Positions 1 through 5,766 of a DNA stretch of 23,956 nt are shown piece after piece. Made by a program: the position numbers and the translations under genes. The DNA is from a virus: positions 1 through 23,956 of the IMG/VR virus record IMGVR_UViG_3300036407_000023. One strand, given 5' to 3'. Under the pieces are notes generated by a model. That model did no database searches and had not been told where the DNA came from. It worked only from the letters and a program-made list of their open reading frames with translations. Position 1 is the first letter of the stretch, and every line of letters begins with the position of its first letter.

Positions 1-1110
1 TCATGACTCTGCGGCCTCACCATCCTTAGATGAAACCTCCCCTAGCGGCCCGGCTGGGCGACCGGCTCTTTCCATAGCCTGTAGCAGATCGTCGTGGGTC
101 ACGTGGGCATATTTCATCGTGGTCGCGATATCCGCATGCCTGAGCATTTCCTTCGCGAGTCGGATTGAGCCGGACGTCCGGACGAGTCGGGTAGCGGCCG
201 TATGGCGCAGGTCATGGAAGCGGAAATCAGCCACATCGGCTTTCACGTCGCGCCGGAACTGGGTCTTCAGCCCCTCATAAGTGATGGGATAGCGCCGGCC
301 ACGGACTCGACCATCCCGGGTCCGGTCCGCTGTATAGGTAAAGACCGCCTCATCATGGCTGCCCTTCAGGTCCCACAGGAGTTCTCGGACCACCGGCGGC
401 ATAGGGATTGGAGCTAGCTTCTCGCCTTTGCCAAGGATCCAGATCTGCCGGGCGGCCCAATCTAGATCCTTCCAGCGCAGATTGACACATTCGGAGAGGC
501 GGCAGCCTGTCAGGATTGCGAAGCGGACGATCGGGTGAAAATCGGAACGCAGGTTTTCGAAGAGAGCCGTCTCCTCTTCAGATCGGAGCTCTCGGACTCG
601 TTCCTGTGGCTCTTTGAGCAGATGCGTCTTCCAATCGACCGAGCCGACCGGCTCATGCCATACCTTAGCAGCTCGGTGCAGGATCCGGCGCAGGGGCTCC
701 GTCACAGTCCGGTTGACGGTAGACGGCTTGACCGGGCGGCGGGTCTTCCCCTTGTCGACGCGACGCCTCGAGACGAGGCGGGCGACCAGTTCGTCGTTGA
801 TGTCCGTCAGCCGCCGATCAAGCCCGATCGCGTCCTGCAGCCAGGCCAGGGACCATTCAATATCGACTGAGGATGATGCGTACTGTCCGACCTGCTCCCA
901 ATAGAGGGTCGCGGCCCGGCCGAAGGTCATGTACTGGTGGCCGGCAGCCTTCTCGGCTCTTAGTTCGCTTTCAGCCTCGCGCCGCCGCCGTTTTTCGAAC
1001 GCGTCTGCCTCTCGCTTAGACGAGCATTCCGTTGAGCCCTGAAATCGACGACCTCGGATCGTGAAGTCGTAGAAGTAGTGCGGTCGGTCCGGCTTTTTGT
1101 AGGTCGACAT
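1..1110 (-). CDS. int: Tyrosine-family site-specific integrase
   Basis: This 369-residue protein is a phage integrase that would recombine attP with the bacterial attB and, helped by an excisionase, reverse the reaction. The N-terminal ~60 residues form a basic arm-type DNA-binding region, residues ~60-160 the core-binding domain, and ~175-345 the catalytic domain. The catalytic set is visible: R204 in TGCRLSE, a Lys at 228 or 231 in GKGEK, H299 and R302 in HDLRH, H325 in LRHADIATT, and nucleophile Y334 in MKYAH. The length is normal for the family. The ATG at 1110 has a GAGGGC-like ribosome site about 8 bases upstream. Its first ~50 codons lie inside the end of the excisionase-like gene in another frame. 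It is the last gene of the leftward operon, so the attachment site is probably just outside the window on the left. The family call is secure; the integration target is unknown. Confidence 0.96.
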   Translation of the reverse strand: MSTYKKPDRPHYFYDFTIRGRRFQGSTECSSKREADAFEKRRRREAESELRAEKAAGHQYMTFGRAATLYWEQVGQYASSSVDIEWSLAWLQDAIGLDRRLTDINDELVARLVSRRRVDKGKTRRPVKPSTVNRTVTEPLRRILHRAAKVWHEPVGSVDWKTHLLKEPQERVRELRSEEETALFENLRSDFHPIVRFAILTGCRLSECVNLRWKDLDWAARQIWILGKGEKLAPIPMPPVVRELLWDLKGSHDEAVFTYTADRTRDGRVRGRRYPITYEGLKTQFRRDVKADVADFRFHDLRHTAATRLVRTSGSIRLAKEMLRHADIATTMKYAHVTHDDLLQAMERAGRPAGPLGEVSSKDGEAAES

Positions 1111-1307
1111 GCTTGCGCCCTCTGGCGGTCCATGAAGGTCCGGAGGTCGTCAGGGTGGAACAGGTGATGCTTGCGTTGCAATCCCTCTCCCTTGGCGATG
1201 GTCGCCACTCGCCCAGCGCGAACGTGGGCCCGCAGCATTCGTTCCGACATCCCGAGCACGACGGCAGCCTCTTTAAATGAGAGCAGCCTTTCCAGGGCGG
1301 TGCCCAT
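960..1307 (-). CDS. Excisionase-like MerR/HTH_17-type DNA-binding protein
   Basis: This 115-residue protein has an N-terminal winged-helix domain of the excisionase type at residues ~8-62: an SFKEAAVVLGMSERMLRAHV helix-turn-helix, then a wing and the FHPDDLRTFM segment common in such proteins. It probably binds near attP and biases the integrase towards excision. Residues ~66-115 are basic, serine/arginine-rich and of low complexity, and they are encoded across the start of the integrase gene, an overlap of 151 bases. The start ATG shares one base with the stop of the preceding gene (TAATG) and has GGGAGGA upstream, so translation is coupled. The HTH fold is clear. Excisionase is inferred from position beside int; a small transcriptional regulator is the alternative. 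Confidence 0.8.
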   Translation of the reverse strand: MGTALERLLSFKEAAVVLGMSERMLRAHVRAGRVATIAKGEGLQRKHHLFHPDDLRTFMDRQRAQACRPTKSRTDRTTSTTSRSEVVDFRAQRNARLSERQTRSKNGGGARLKAN

Positions 1308-1738
1308 TATTGTCCTCCCGTGGGGTTCGGCTCGGCCGCGCGCCCGGCGGTTAGGTCAGGATAGGTTGAGGGACGAGACCGCGCATCTATGACTAGAGGA
1401 ACACTGCTGGAGCTGGGGAGGCGCTGATCTCCTCCCGCGACAGCCGTCCTATAGCAGACCGCGAAGGCGATCACGCCCATGACAGCACCGAGGGCGAAAG
1501 CGGGAGCATTAGCTCTGATTTCCGCGATCTGAGCCCGCCAGACCTTCTTCATCTGCCGGATGTTCCAGGCTGCAATGAGCGCGTCTCGCCAGCGAGCGGT
1601 GGTCGTGCAGGGATAGATACGCTTCTCCCGCAGGTACACGAGCAGAGCAGGCTCGTCACCTAGGTCGATGCCGCTGTCGGCAAGAAGGGTGGGCAGGTCA
1701 GGCGTGCTTGAGGTGAGCTGGCGAGGGGAGGGGATCAT
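1307..1738 (-). CDS. Small protein with one predicted membrane segment
   Basis: I do not recognise this 143-residue protein. Residues ~1-75 are soluble and mixed in charge, with WRDALIAAWNIRQMKKVWR resembling an amphipathic helix. Residues ~78-98 (APAFALGAVMGVIAFAVCY) look like a single transmembrane helix, and the Ser/Pro-rich tail is probably disordered. I place the start at 1738 because that ATG overlaps the upstream stop as ATGA and is preceded by AAGGAG at good spacing; an in-frame extension to 1774 has no such support. It lies within the leftward operon between small hypothetical genes and the excisionase-like gene, with one-base coupling downstream. Membrane location is inferred from hydrophobicity only. 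Confidence 0.75.
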   Translation of the reverse strand: MIPSPRQLTSSTPDLPTLLADSGIDLGDEPALLVYLREKRIYPCTTTARWRDALIAAWNIRQMKKVWRAQIAEIRANAPAFALGAVMGVIAFAVCYRTAVAGGDQRLPSSSSVPLVIDARSRPSTYPDLTAGRAAEPNPTGGQ

Positions 1739-1980
1739 ACCGCCTGCTCCTTGCGAACTTGGAGGGCGCGCCACCGCGCCTCTTGAGCGGCCAAACTCGC
1801 AATCGCATGGACGGCGACACGCGCCTGATCTTCATGGTCGCGGCCGTAGAAAATCGCGATCACGCAATGCTCGGCGTCGTAGACCTTGGTCGCCGAAGCG
1901 CCATCCACGAGGCGCAGCGGAAGTGCGAAGGCACGCTGGACAGGCGGTGGCGGTGCGGAGATCGGAAGCTGCGAGTTCAT
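1735..1980 (-). CDS. Small phage protein of unknown function
   Basis: This 81-residue protein has a proline-rich N-terminus, then a strand-strand-helix pattern: LRLVDGASATKVYDAE, CVIAIFYGRDHEDQARV, then a helix rich in Ala. The pattern resembles short phage proteins that carry a variable loop and an Asp-rich turn followed by an Ala helix, but I cannot name a family. A GTGGAGG ribosome site lies about 12 bases before the ATG. The upstream stop is two bases away and the downstream gene overlaps its stop as ATGA, so it is an integral member of the int operon. No catalytic residues are evident. Confidence 0.7.
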   Translation of the reverse strand: MNSQLPISAPPPPVQRAFALPLRLVDGASATKVYDAEHCVIAIFYGRDHEDQARVAVHAIASLAAQEARWRALQVRKEQAV

Positions 1981-1982
1981 GA

Positions 1983-2168
1983 TCAGCGCGCCTCCACTTC
2001 CTGAGAGGCCTCATTCTGCTTCTGATGCTCCGTCTCCTTGCGGATCTCCTTGTGCAGCGTGTCCATGGCGATAAACGTTTCAGTGCTGGTGAGACCACCA
2101 TGAGCTTCGTCGATCCAGAAGAAGCGGAGCGCACGACGGGCGGCGCTGAGAAGGGTTTCTTCGGCCAT
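1983..2168 (-). CDS. Small charged helical protein of unknown function
   Basis: This is a 61-residue protein starting MAEETLLSAARRALRFFW and ending in a strongly charged helix (KEIRKETEHQKQNEASQEVE). The start at 2168 is chosen because it overlaps the previous stop as TGATG; the longer in-frame version would begin inside the upstream gene with a proline/glycine-rich, unlikely sequence. The C-terminal half could form a coiled coil. Nothing identifies a function. It sits second in the leftward operon and is translationally coupled on the upstream side. Confidence 0.65.
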   Translation of the reverse strand: MAEETLLSAARRALRFFWIDEAHGGLTSTETFIAMDTLHKEIRKETEHQKQNEASQEVEAR

Positions 2169-2350
2169 CACGCCGCCCCCTGGACGATCGCGGCAATGCG
2201 TCCCGCAAACGTCTGGCGGAGCTCGTATTCCGCTTGACGAGCCGCGGCCGACTTCTCGCAAAACCCCTTCATAAGGCTCTGCTGGTAACCAATGCTAAGG
2301 CCGATGGCGCAGACAAGGAAATAAGGGAAGGGATTGGGCATGAAGGCCAT
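2168..2350 (-). CDS. Tiny membrane protein, first gene of the leftward operon
   Basis: This 60-residue protein has a hydrophobic segment at ~6-23 (NPFPYFLVCAIGLSIGYQ) followed by a soluble, charged helix. It may begin at 2350 or at a second ATG at 2341; neither has a strong ribosome site. It is the first gene after the predicted leftward promoter at 2367-2395, with an expected leader of only about 10-20 bases. A perfect 10-bp inverted repeat (2345-2365) covers its start codon region. Its function is unknown. Small membrane proteins at the head of phage early operons are common, but no specific role can be supported. Confidence 0.65.
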   Translation of the reverse strand: MAFMPNPFPYFLVCAIGLSIGYQQSLMKGFCEKSAAARQAEYELRQTFAGRIAAIVQGAA

Positions 2351-2365
2351 CCGTTACGGATGGCC
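2345..2365. repeat. Perfect 10-bp inverted repeat with a 1-base centre over the first start codon
   Basis: GGCCATCCGT and ACGGATGGCC flank a single T. The repeat covers the predicted transcription start and the first ATG of the leftward operon. It differs from the repressor operator family, so it could be the site of a second regulator, or form a hairpin with almost no loop that hinders translation initiation. Confidence 0.7.
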
Positions 2366-2366
2366 A

Positions 2367-2395
2367 ATGTTCCCCGAAACGGGGACTACAGTCAA
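2367..2395 (-). promoter_or_regulatory. Predicted leftward early promoter (PL-like)
   Basis: On the minus strand, TTGACT (2395-2390) is separated by 17 bases from GAACAT (2372-2367). Operator A fills the spacer and operator B touches the -35. The arrangement matches base for base in register the rightward promoter at 9986-10014, which is strong internal support. It should drive the operon ending in the integrase gene and be silenced by the repressor. Confidence 0.75.
2371..2385. promoter_or_regulatory. Repressor operator, left site A
   Basis: TCCCCGAAACGGGGA is a perfect 15-bp palindrome around a central A. It matches the motif found at the repressor/cro region (TCCCC-N5-GGGGA) and lies between the -35 and -10 of the leftward promoter. 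Binding by the repressor is inferred from the shared motif. Confidence 0.8.
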
Positions 2396-2409
2396 TCCCA
2401 AAATGGGAA
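2395..2409. promoter_or_regulatory. Repressor operator, left site B
   Basis: ATCCCAAAATGGGAA keeps the CCC-N5-GGG core of the operator family, with a perfect 5-bp inverted repeat (TCCCA/TGGGA). Its centre is 24 bases from that of site A, and it abuts the -35 of the leftward promoter. Confidence 0.75.
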
Positions 2410-2432
2410 ACAAGCTGCCTTATGCCCCTAAT

Positions 2433-2447
2433 TTGCCGATTTGGGAA
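2433..2447. promoter_or_regulatory. Possible degenerate third left operator
   Basis: TTGCCGATTTGGGAA has an intact right half (TTTGGGAA) and a left half with one core mismatch (GCC for CCC). It lies 38 bases from site B. A three-site array would mirror the three sites at the repressor end, but this copy alone would not be convincing. Confidence 0.4.
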
Positions 2448-2557
2448 ACGCGGCCAACCGGCTCTCTTTGTGGACAAGAAAATTTGTTCGCCTTCGTGCC
2501 CAAGAGGTTAAGGGCGTCTCTGCCCTGTGAACAGAGCTGGCCTGGTTCTGCGCCGCG

Positions 2558-2591
2558 TTGACACTGCGACAAACGTGAACAAACTACGAAC
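2558..2591 (+). promoter_or_regulatory. Rightward promoter with an alphaproteobacterial LexA box
   Basis: TTGACA at 2558-2563 is a consensus -35. GAAC-AAACTAC-GAAC at 2577-2591 is a perfect GAAC-N7-GAAC direct repeat, the known LexA (SOS) box of alphaproteobacteria (GTTC-N7-GTTC on the other strand). The box covers the expected -10 region, so LexA would block transcription of the three small genes that start 20 bases downstream. The -10 itself is poorly defined. Confidence 0.75.
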
Positions 2592-2611
2592 ATCCATCAA
2601 CGGAGGCCCTG

Positions 2612-2866
2612 TTGTCTCTTGGCTTCGTCGCTCCTCCCCAAGCCAGCCAATTACCAATTGAACACCGCTACAGACTGCGGATCAGATGCTCGAACTGCCG
2701 CAACGAGAGCCTCGTCACAGTAACTTTGGGATTGAAGCGCATCAGCGGAACGGAGGTGGACCGGAAGGTTCGAGAAATCGCCGAGCACATCCGCCCGACC
2801 TGCTCCCGATGCAACAGCATGGCCTTCCGAATGGTGGCTTACTTCCCCGACAGGAGATCATCATGA
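2612..2866 (+). CDS. SOS-regulated zinc-ribbon protein
   Basis: This 84-residue protein carries two CxxC pairs, C26-C29 (RCSNC) and C64-C67 (TCSRC), about 35 residues apart, as in a zinc ribbon. The strand-rich start RYRLRIRC and the end AFRMVAYFP fit that fold. I infer a TTG start at 2612 because GGAGG lies five bases before it and no ATG fits. It is the first gene after the LexA box and overlaps the next gene as ATGA. Its function is unknown. A DNA- or protein-binding zinc ribbon released during SOS could act in induction, for example as an antirepressor, but that is speculation from position. Confidence 0.7.
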   Translation: MSLGFVAPPQASQLPIEHRYRLRIRCSNCRNESLVTVTLGLKRISGTEVDRKVREIAEHIRPTCSRCNSMAFRMVAYFPDRRSS

Positions 2867-3120
2867 GAACGACTGAGAAAGCCCAAGGCACCAGCTATTA
2901 CGGCGTCCAAGCCTTCGTGCAGAAGGGCGCCAAGATCATTGCCGAACAGCCTCGCATTGCTACGTCTGAGGCGAATGCTAAGCGCATGGCCGAGAGCCTT
3001 GCGGCGACTAGGGTGGGTGTTATCGCCTTCCGGCGCTCAGGCGACATCGACACGGGCGTCTTCGATGATCCCGTAATCCTGGCCGAGCACGGCACGGTGC
3101 CGTCAGCAGATGGCTTCTGA
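2863..3120 (+). CDS. Conserved-looking small protein in the SOS operon
   Basis: This 85-residue protein begins MRTTEKAQGTSYYGVQAFVQ and shows a strand-strand-helix-strand layout: YYGVQAFVQKGAKIIAEQP, a helix with EANAKRMAESLAA, then RVGVIAFRRSGDID and DDPVILAEHG. It resembles a short family I associate with alphaproteobacterial phages that pairs a 'YYVQxFV..G' start with 'GVVAFxRTGDxDTG', but I have no name for it. The ATG at 2863 overlaps the zinc-ribbon stop and has AGGAG upstream; a longer in-frame version would run through that gene out of frame. No catalytic residues are seen. It should be co-regulated by LexA. Confidence 0.75.
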   Translation: MRTTEKAQGTSYYGVQAFVQKGAKIIAEQPRIATSEANAKRMAESLAATRVGVIAFRRSGDIDTGVFDDPVILAEHGTVPSADGF

Positions 3121-3331
3121 TCCTCCCAATACTCTAGAGCCCCTGCGCGGCCCTCTGATCGCCGCGCTGGAGCGCCATTTAATCGTCTACGGGGCGGGTG
3201 GAGAGACCGAGGCTCGCCGCCTCATCGCGGAGATCGCAGACGAGGTGCTGAAGGAGGTGGAGGAGAAGGGGTTTCCGGGGCAGGAGAGGGCAGGACGCCC
3301 ACTCAGACCTGAAGCCCGAAGATGTACATGA
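3110..3331 (+). CDS. Hypothetical small helical protein, third gene of the SOS operon
   Basis: This 73-residue protein overlaps the previous gene by 11 bases. Residues ~12-55 look helical with alternating charge (LIAALERHLIVYG, ETEARRLIAEIADEVLKEVEEKG); the last 20 residues are basic and unstructured. The ribosome site is weak and the tail may not be conserved. Position and direction suggest it belongs to the LexA-controlled unit. No family is recognised. Confidence 0.5.
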   Translation: MASDPPNTLEPLRGPLIAALERHLIVYGAGGETEARRLIAEIADEVLKEVEEKGFPGQERAGRPLRPEARRCT

Positions 3332-3374
3332 ACACAAAGCCGAACAAGAACCCGTGGGTGGCGAGCCTGAGCAT
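3303..3374 (-). CDS. Possible 23-residue membrane peptide
   Basis: This is a very short frame encoding a hydrophobic peptide with the core FLFGFVFMYIFG. A GAGGGG ribosome-site match lies nine bases before the ATG. That site is inside a 6-bp inverted repeat (GCCCCT/AGGGGC, 3381-3401), which could hide it in a hairpin. Such peptides are often missed, but a frame this short can occur by chance and it overlaps the end of an opposite-strand gene. Confidence 0.3.
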   Translation of the reverse strand: MLRLATHGFLFGFVFMYIFGLQV

Positions 3375-3476
3375 GAGAGTGCCCCTCGTTACCGAAGGGG
3401 CAACAGCTGAATATCGCCTAGGTTCCTAGCTTCTGGCATTGGTACAGCGTCCAGAAGACCGTCCGGAGCAGAGGGC

Positions 3477-3641
3477 TCAGGACTGAAACAGCAGCAGGAA
3501 CGCCACTCCGGAAGCTCCAATGAGCGTGATCACGACCAGGGCCAGCCAGAAGCGCTTCGGGCGGGCGCCAGGCTTGAGGCTTCCAAACCAGCCGCGCTCG
3601 CGAGGCGTGTTGTTGTTTGCGTGACCCGGGTCGCCGAACAT
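3477..3641 (-). CDS. Small tail-anchored-type membrane protein
   Basis: This 54-residue protein starts MFGDPGHANNNT. It has a basic, glycine-rich soluble part (RGWFGSLKPGARPKRFW) and one strongly hydrophobic segment near the end (LALVVITLIGASGVAFLLLF). The ATG at 3641 is preferred over an upstream TTG at 3692, because that longer form would translate through a strong terminator hairpin at 3655-3688. The ribosome site is weak. Function is unknown; the layout suggests a cytoplasmic tail with a C-terminal membrane anchor. Confidence 0.5.
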   Translation of the reverse strand: MFGDPGHANNNTPRERGWFGSLKPGARPKRFWLALVVITLIGASGVAFLLLFQS

Positions 3642-3654
3642 GCCAGCACCACGT

Positions 3655-3688
3655 AAAAAGCCCCTCCGGAGTGCGCCAGGGGAGGGGC
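3655..3688 (-). terminator. Rho-independent terminator, leftward
   Basis: On the minus strand, GCCCCTCC and GGAGGGGC form a perfect 8-bp GC stem with a 13-base loop, followed immediately by TTTTT. It would end leftward transcription coming from the 46-residue gene at 3863-4003. Confidence 0.8.
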
Positions 3689-3862
3689 TCAAGGTACCGG
3701 CGCCGGCCGTGGAACCAGCCTGGGGGGCAGAATGGCACCGGGTATGAGTAACCCGTCAGGTTTGGGAGGGTTCCTCTCACTCTTCATCAGCGGAACTCCC
3801 CTCAGCTGCCCTCGTGGCCGCCCTGGTGCTCGAGCTCTGGATCGTGGCGAGGCTGCTGTTTT

Positions 3863-4003
3863 TTAGGGACGACCTCTAGGGGCCTCAAGTTTATCGAGTT
3901 TGCGCAGCACTTGTCGCCGGGCTTGCTGAGCAGATACCGGTTTAGGAGTGACCGCGAGCGTCACTCGCTCCCCAGTGCGAGGATTGAAGATAGTGAGCGG
4001 CAT
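3863..4003 (-). CDS. Small basic protein of unknown function
   Basis: This 46-residue protein begins MPLTIFNPRTGERVTLAV and ends in an Arg/Lys-rich helix (QQARRQVLRKLDKLEAPRGR). The ATG at 4003 has GGGGGA eight bases upstream, so I take it in preference to the start at 4048. It stands alone, with a palindrome at 4038-4052 upstream and the terminator at 3655-3688 downstream, which fits a monocistronic unit. The basic helix could bind nucleic acid, but nothing proves it. Confidence 0.5.
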   Translation of the reverse strand: MPLTIFNPRTGERVTLAVTPKPVSAQQARRQVLRKLDKLEAPRGRP

Positions 4004-4037
4004 AGGAATTCCCCCACTCTCCCGTGAACAAAGGGTC

Positions 4038-4052
4038 GCCGTTAACAACGGC
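4038..4052. repeat. Palindrome upstream of the 46-residue gene
   Basis: GCCGTT-AAC-AACGGC is a perfect 6-bp inverted repeat about 35 bases before the ATG at 4003. Its size and place suit a regulator-binding site for that leftward gene; the regulator is unknown. Confidence 0.45.
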
Positions 4053-5006
4053 CAAGTTTAGGGAGTGTCACCCAAAAAGGCAGTAACAGCTTGCTCTCAA
4101 TCAGATCAAAACAACATAACTCTAAAGACTTATTTTATGTATTTTTCGATCTTCTACAGCTTAGCTTGCCTTCCGCTCAGTCATAAGGAATGCGACACCT
4201 ATAGTCTCAAGCTCTTCTGCCAAATGGATGGCTCCGAATGCTGCTGTGGGAGGAAGACACCTCAAGCGAACACGCGCAGGATCAACGTCAGTCATAGCCC
4301 CCTGGGATGGTTCTGGGGCTGTGGCGAGGACGGTGGGGCGTTCGCCAATTGGTCTCCTGTAACAGGCGGCGCCCCGCCGTCCGCTCAACTGCTCGGCGTG
4401 GGTCATCGGCAGGCCTGATCACCCTCGACTGGATGGGAAACGGAACAGTTCCGCCTACTCCGGGCAGCTTTCTGGTGCGGAGAGATCAGCGCAGTATTCC
4501 TGACCGTGCCCTGCCTCGTGATACTAACCGTGAAGTTCGGACCTTTGTCGGAAGCCAGCAGCAAAGAGGTCGATTAAAAAGGTTCTGTCACTCCAGCCTC
4601 GTGATTCGGGCGGGGAATGCGACAAGGATGTTATCAGCTACGATTAAACTTGGCTTTAATTGATGTTGCCGATGTGCCAGCACCCCTTTCCCTTCGAACT
4701 GTTGGCTCGCAATCCGGCCAATCTCGGGAAAAGCTCTCAGGTTGCCAGTAGCACTCCCTCGCGCTCGTCCTGGGCGGGAGCCATCCTTGCCTTTGCAGCG
4801 AGCTTGGTTTTCTGGCCTGGATCGTCTTGGCGCCCCTGATTGGGCGCCGACGGGCCGGGCGACCGCGGATGTACCGGCGCCCGGCCTATTCCCCTTATCG
4901 GCCTCGAGTTGCCAGACCGAGACTGGTAGCATCGCGCGCAGAGTTCGTTTCGTGGGACTACCCGGCTGTATTACCTCGGCCCCGCCGGTTTCGGGAGCTT
5001 CGACCG
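4053..5006. other. About 950 bases without a confident gene; AT-richer at its left end
   Basis: Bases ~4065-4220 are visibly more AT-rich than the rest of the window. Reading frames in this stretch have poor composition and lack ribosome sites. I see a 13-bp palindrome CGGAACAGTTCCG at 4441-4453 and one weak leftward frame at 4161-4295. There is no tRNA, terminator or clear promoter. It may be decayed cargo or regulatory DNA. Confidence 0.5.
4161..4295 (-). CDS. Doubtful 44-residue protein
   Basis: This short frame starts MTDVDPARVRLRC and contains a plausible helix (FGAIHLAEELETIGVAFLM). GGGGG lies only two or three bases before the ATG, which is too close for a good ribosome site. The composition is more protein-like than that of its neighbours, but there is no other support. 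Confidence 0.25.
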   Translation of the reverse strand: MTDVDPARVRLRCLPPTAAFGAIHLAEELETIGVAFLMTERKAS

Positions 5007-5219
5007 ATGACCTCTTCGTTTGAGCGGCAACTGACCGAACTCCGCGGACACATCCAGGCGCTCGAGGCCAAGCTGGAGGAGCAGGCGCAGCGTATCGAGA
5101 CCCTTGAGCGCGCGGCAGGAAAGGCACCAGCCCCTCATGAAGTCGTTGCCAAGGGCCAACTCTCTGAGAGCCAAACAGAGGGTCGGGCGGACGTCCCCTC
5201 CGCCATACTGGACGTCTAA
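5007..5219 (+). CDS. Short coiled-coil protein
   Basis: In this 70-residue protein, residues ~4-38 form a regular heptad pattern (FERQLTELRGHIQALEAKLE, then EQAQRIETLERAA), a clear coiled coil that could dimerise or trimerise. The remainder is polar and probably disordered. The ATG at 5007 has GGGAG nine bases upstream; a longer in-frame start at 4827 would add an Arg/Pro-rich segment with no protein character. It is isolated on the + strand beside a gene-poor stretch. No function can be assigned. A frame of 179 codons on the opposite strand is taken as its shadow. Confidence 0.55.
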   Translation: MTSSFERQLTELRGHIQALEAKLEEQAQRIETLERAAGKAPAPHEVVAKGQLSESQTEGRADVPSAILDV

Positions 5220-5365
5220 GCCGCGAGTCATCGCCCGCCCTCGCGACCTCGCTGGTGCTGCTGTTCGGGGTTGTGTGTGCGGTGGCGGGCTAGGACATAG
5301 ACGCGTGAGCCCCGTGGCCTTGCCGGACCCGGGGTTTGTTCCTCACAGGGTATGCCGAGGGCCAA

Positions 5366-5599
5366 CTACCCTGGCGGCTCCAGGGATACGGAAAGCGTCA
5401 CAGTCACAACCGGCTCTGGCCCACTGTCGCGGGCGCGGACTTCAATCTTCCTGTGCCGGCGCGCCTGCTCCTTAGTGATGGCCGCCGCTAGTTCCACAGC
5501 CTCGATCCGCGCCTGCTCTTTCGACGCCAGGTCCACACCGTCCTGGTCTTCGGACCACGGCTGATCGTCGTAGCTCAAATCGAAAAAGTACCGAGGCAT
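5366..5599 (-). CDS. DUF6894-type small protein
   Basis: This 77-residue protein begins MPRYFFDLSYDD, then has a DQDGVDLASKEQARIEAVELA helix and a terminal strand pair (IEVRARDSG, VVTVTLSVSLE). The layout, with 'PRYFFDL' at the start, an acidic 'DxDGxxL' turn and an Ala-rich helix, is that of the short DUF6894 family, which is abundant in Methylobacteriaceae and related Rhizobiales; the match is from memory. The ATG at 5599 follows GAGGAC. An upstream ATG at 5623 would add eight residues. Function is unknown. The family is mostly chromosomal, so its presence may reflect acquired host DNA. Confidence 0.75.
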   Translation of the reverse strand: MPRYFFDLSYDDQPWSEDQDGVDLASKEQARIEAVELAAAITKEQARRHRKIEVRARDSGPEPVVTVTLSVSLEPPG

Positions 5600-5766
5600 A
5601 GTCCTCGTCAACGTCGCAAGCACCCGATCAGGTCCAAATGCGACTACGCATGCGCGGAAACCCCACCGCCTTGCCAGGTGTGCGGTTTGCGCCAGATTGT
5701 AGGTAAGCGCGCTCTCTGGAGGGCCGCCGACACCAGTGGCCGGGGTCCCCCGGGGAAGAGAGCGGG

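Noticed and set aside
3731-3880. Short plus-strand frames, including a hydrophobic LVAALVLELWIVARLLFF stretch
   Set aside because: The hydrophobic frame has no usable start codon or ribosome site; the other frame (from 3731) has no protein character.
4588-5127. 179-codon open frame on the minus strand
   Set aside because: Pro/Arg/Ala-rich with no pattern; it overlaps the coiled-coil gene, whose heptads and ribosome site are better evidence.
5216-5290. Hydrophobic plus-strand stretch after the coiled-coil gene
   Set aside because: No ATG, GTG or TTG with a ribosome site lies before the hydrophobic core.
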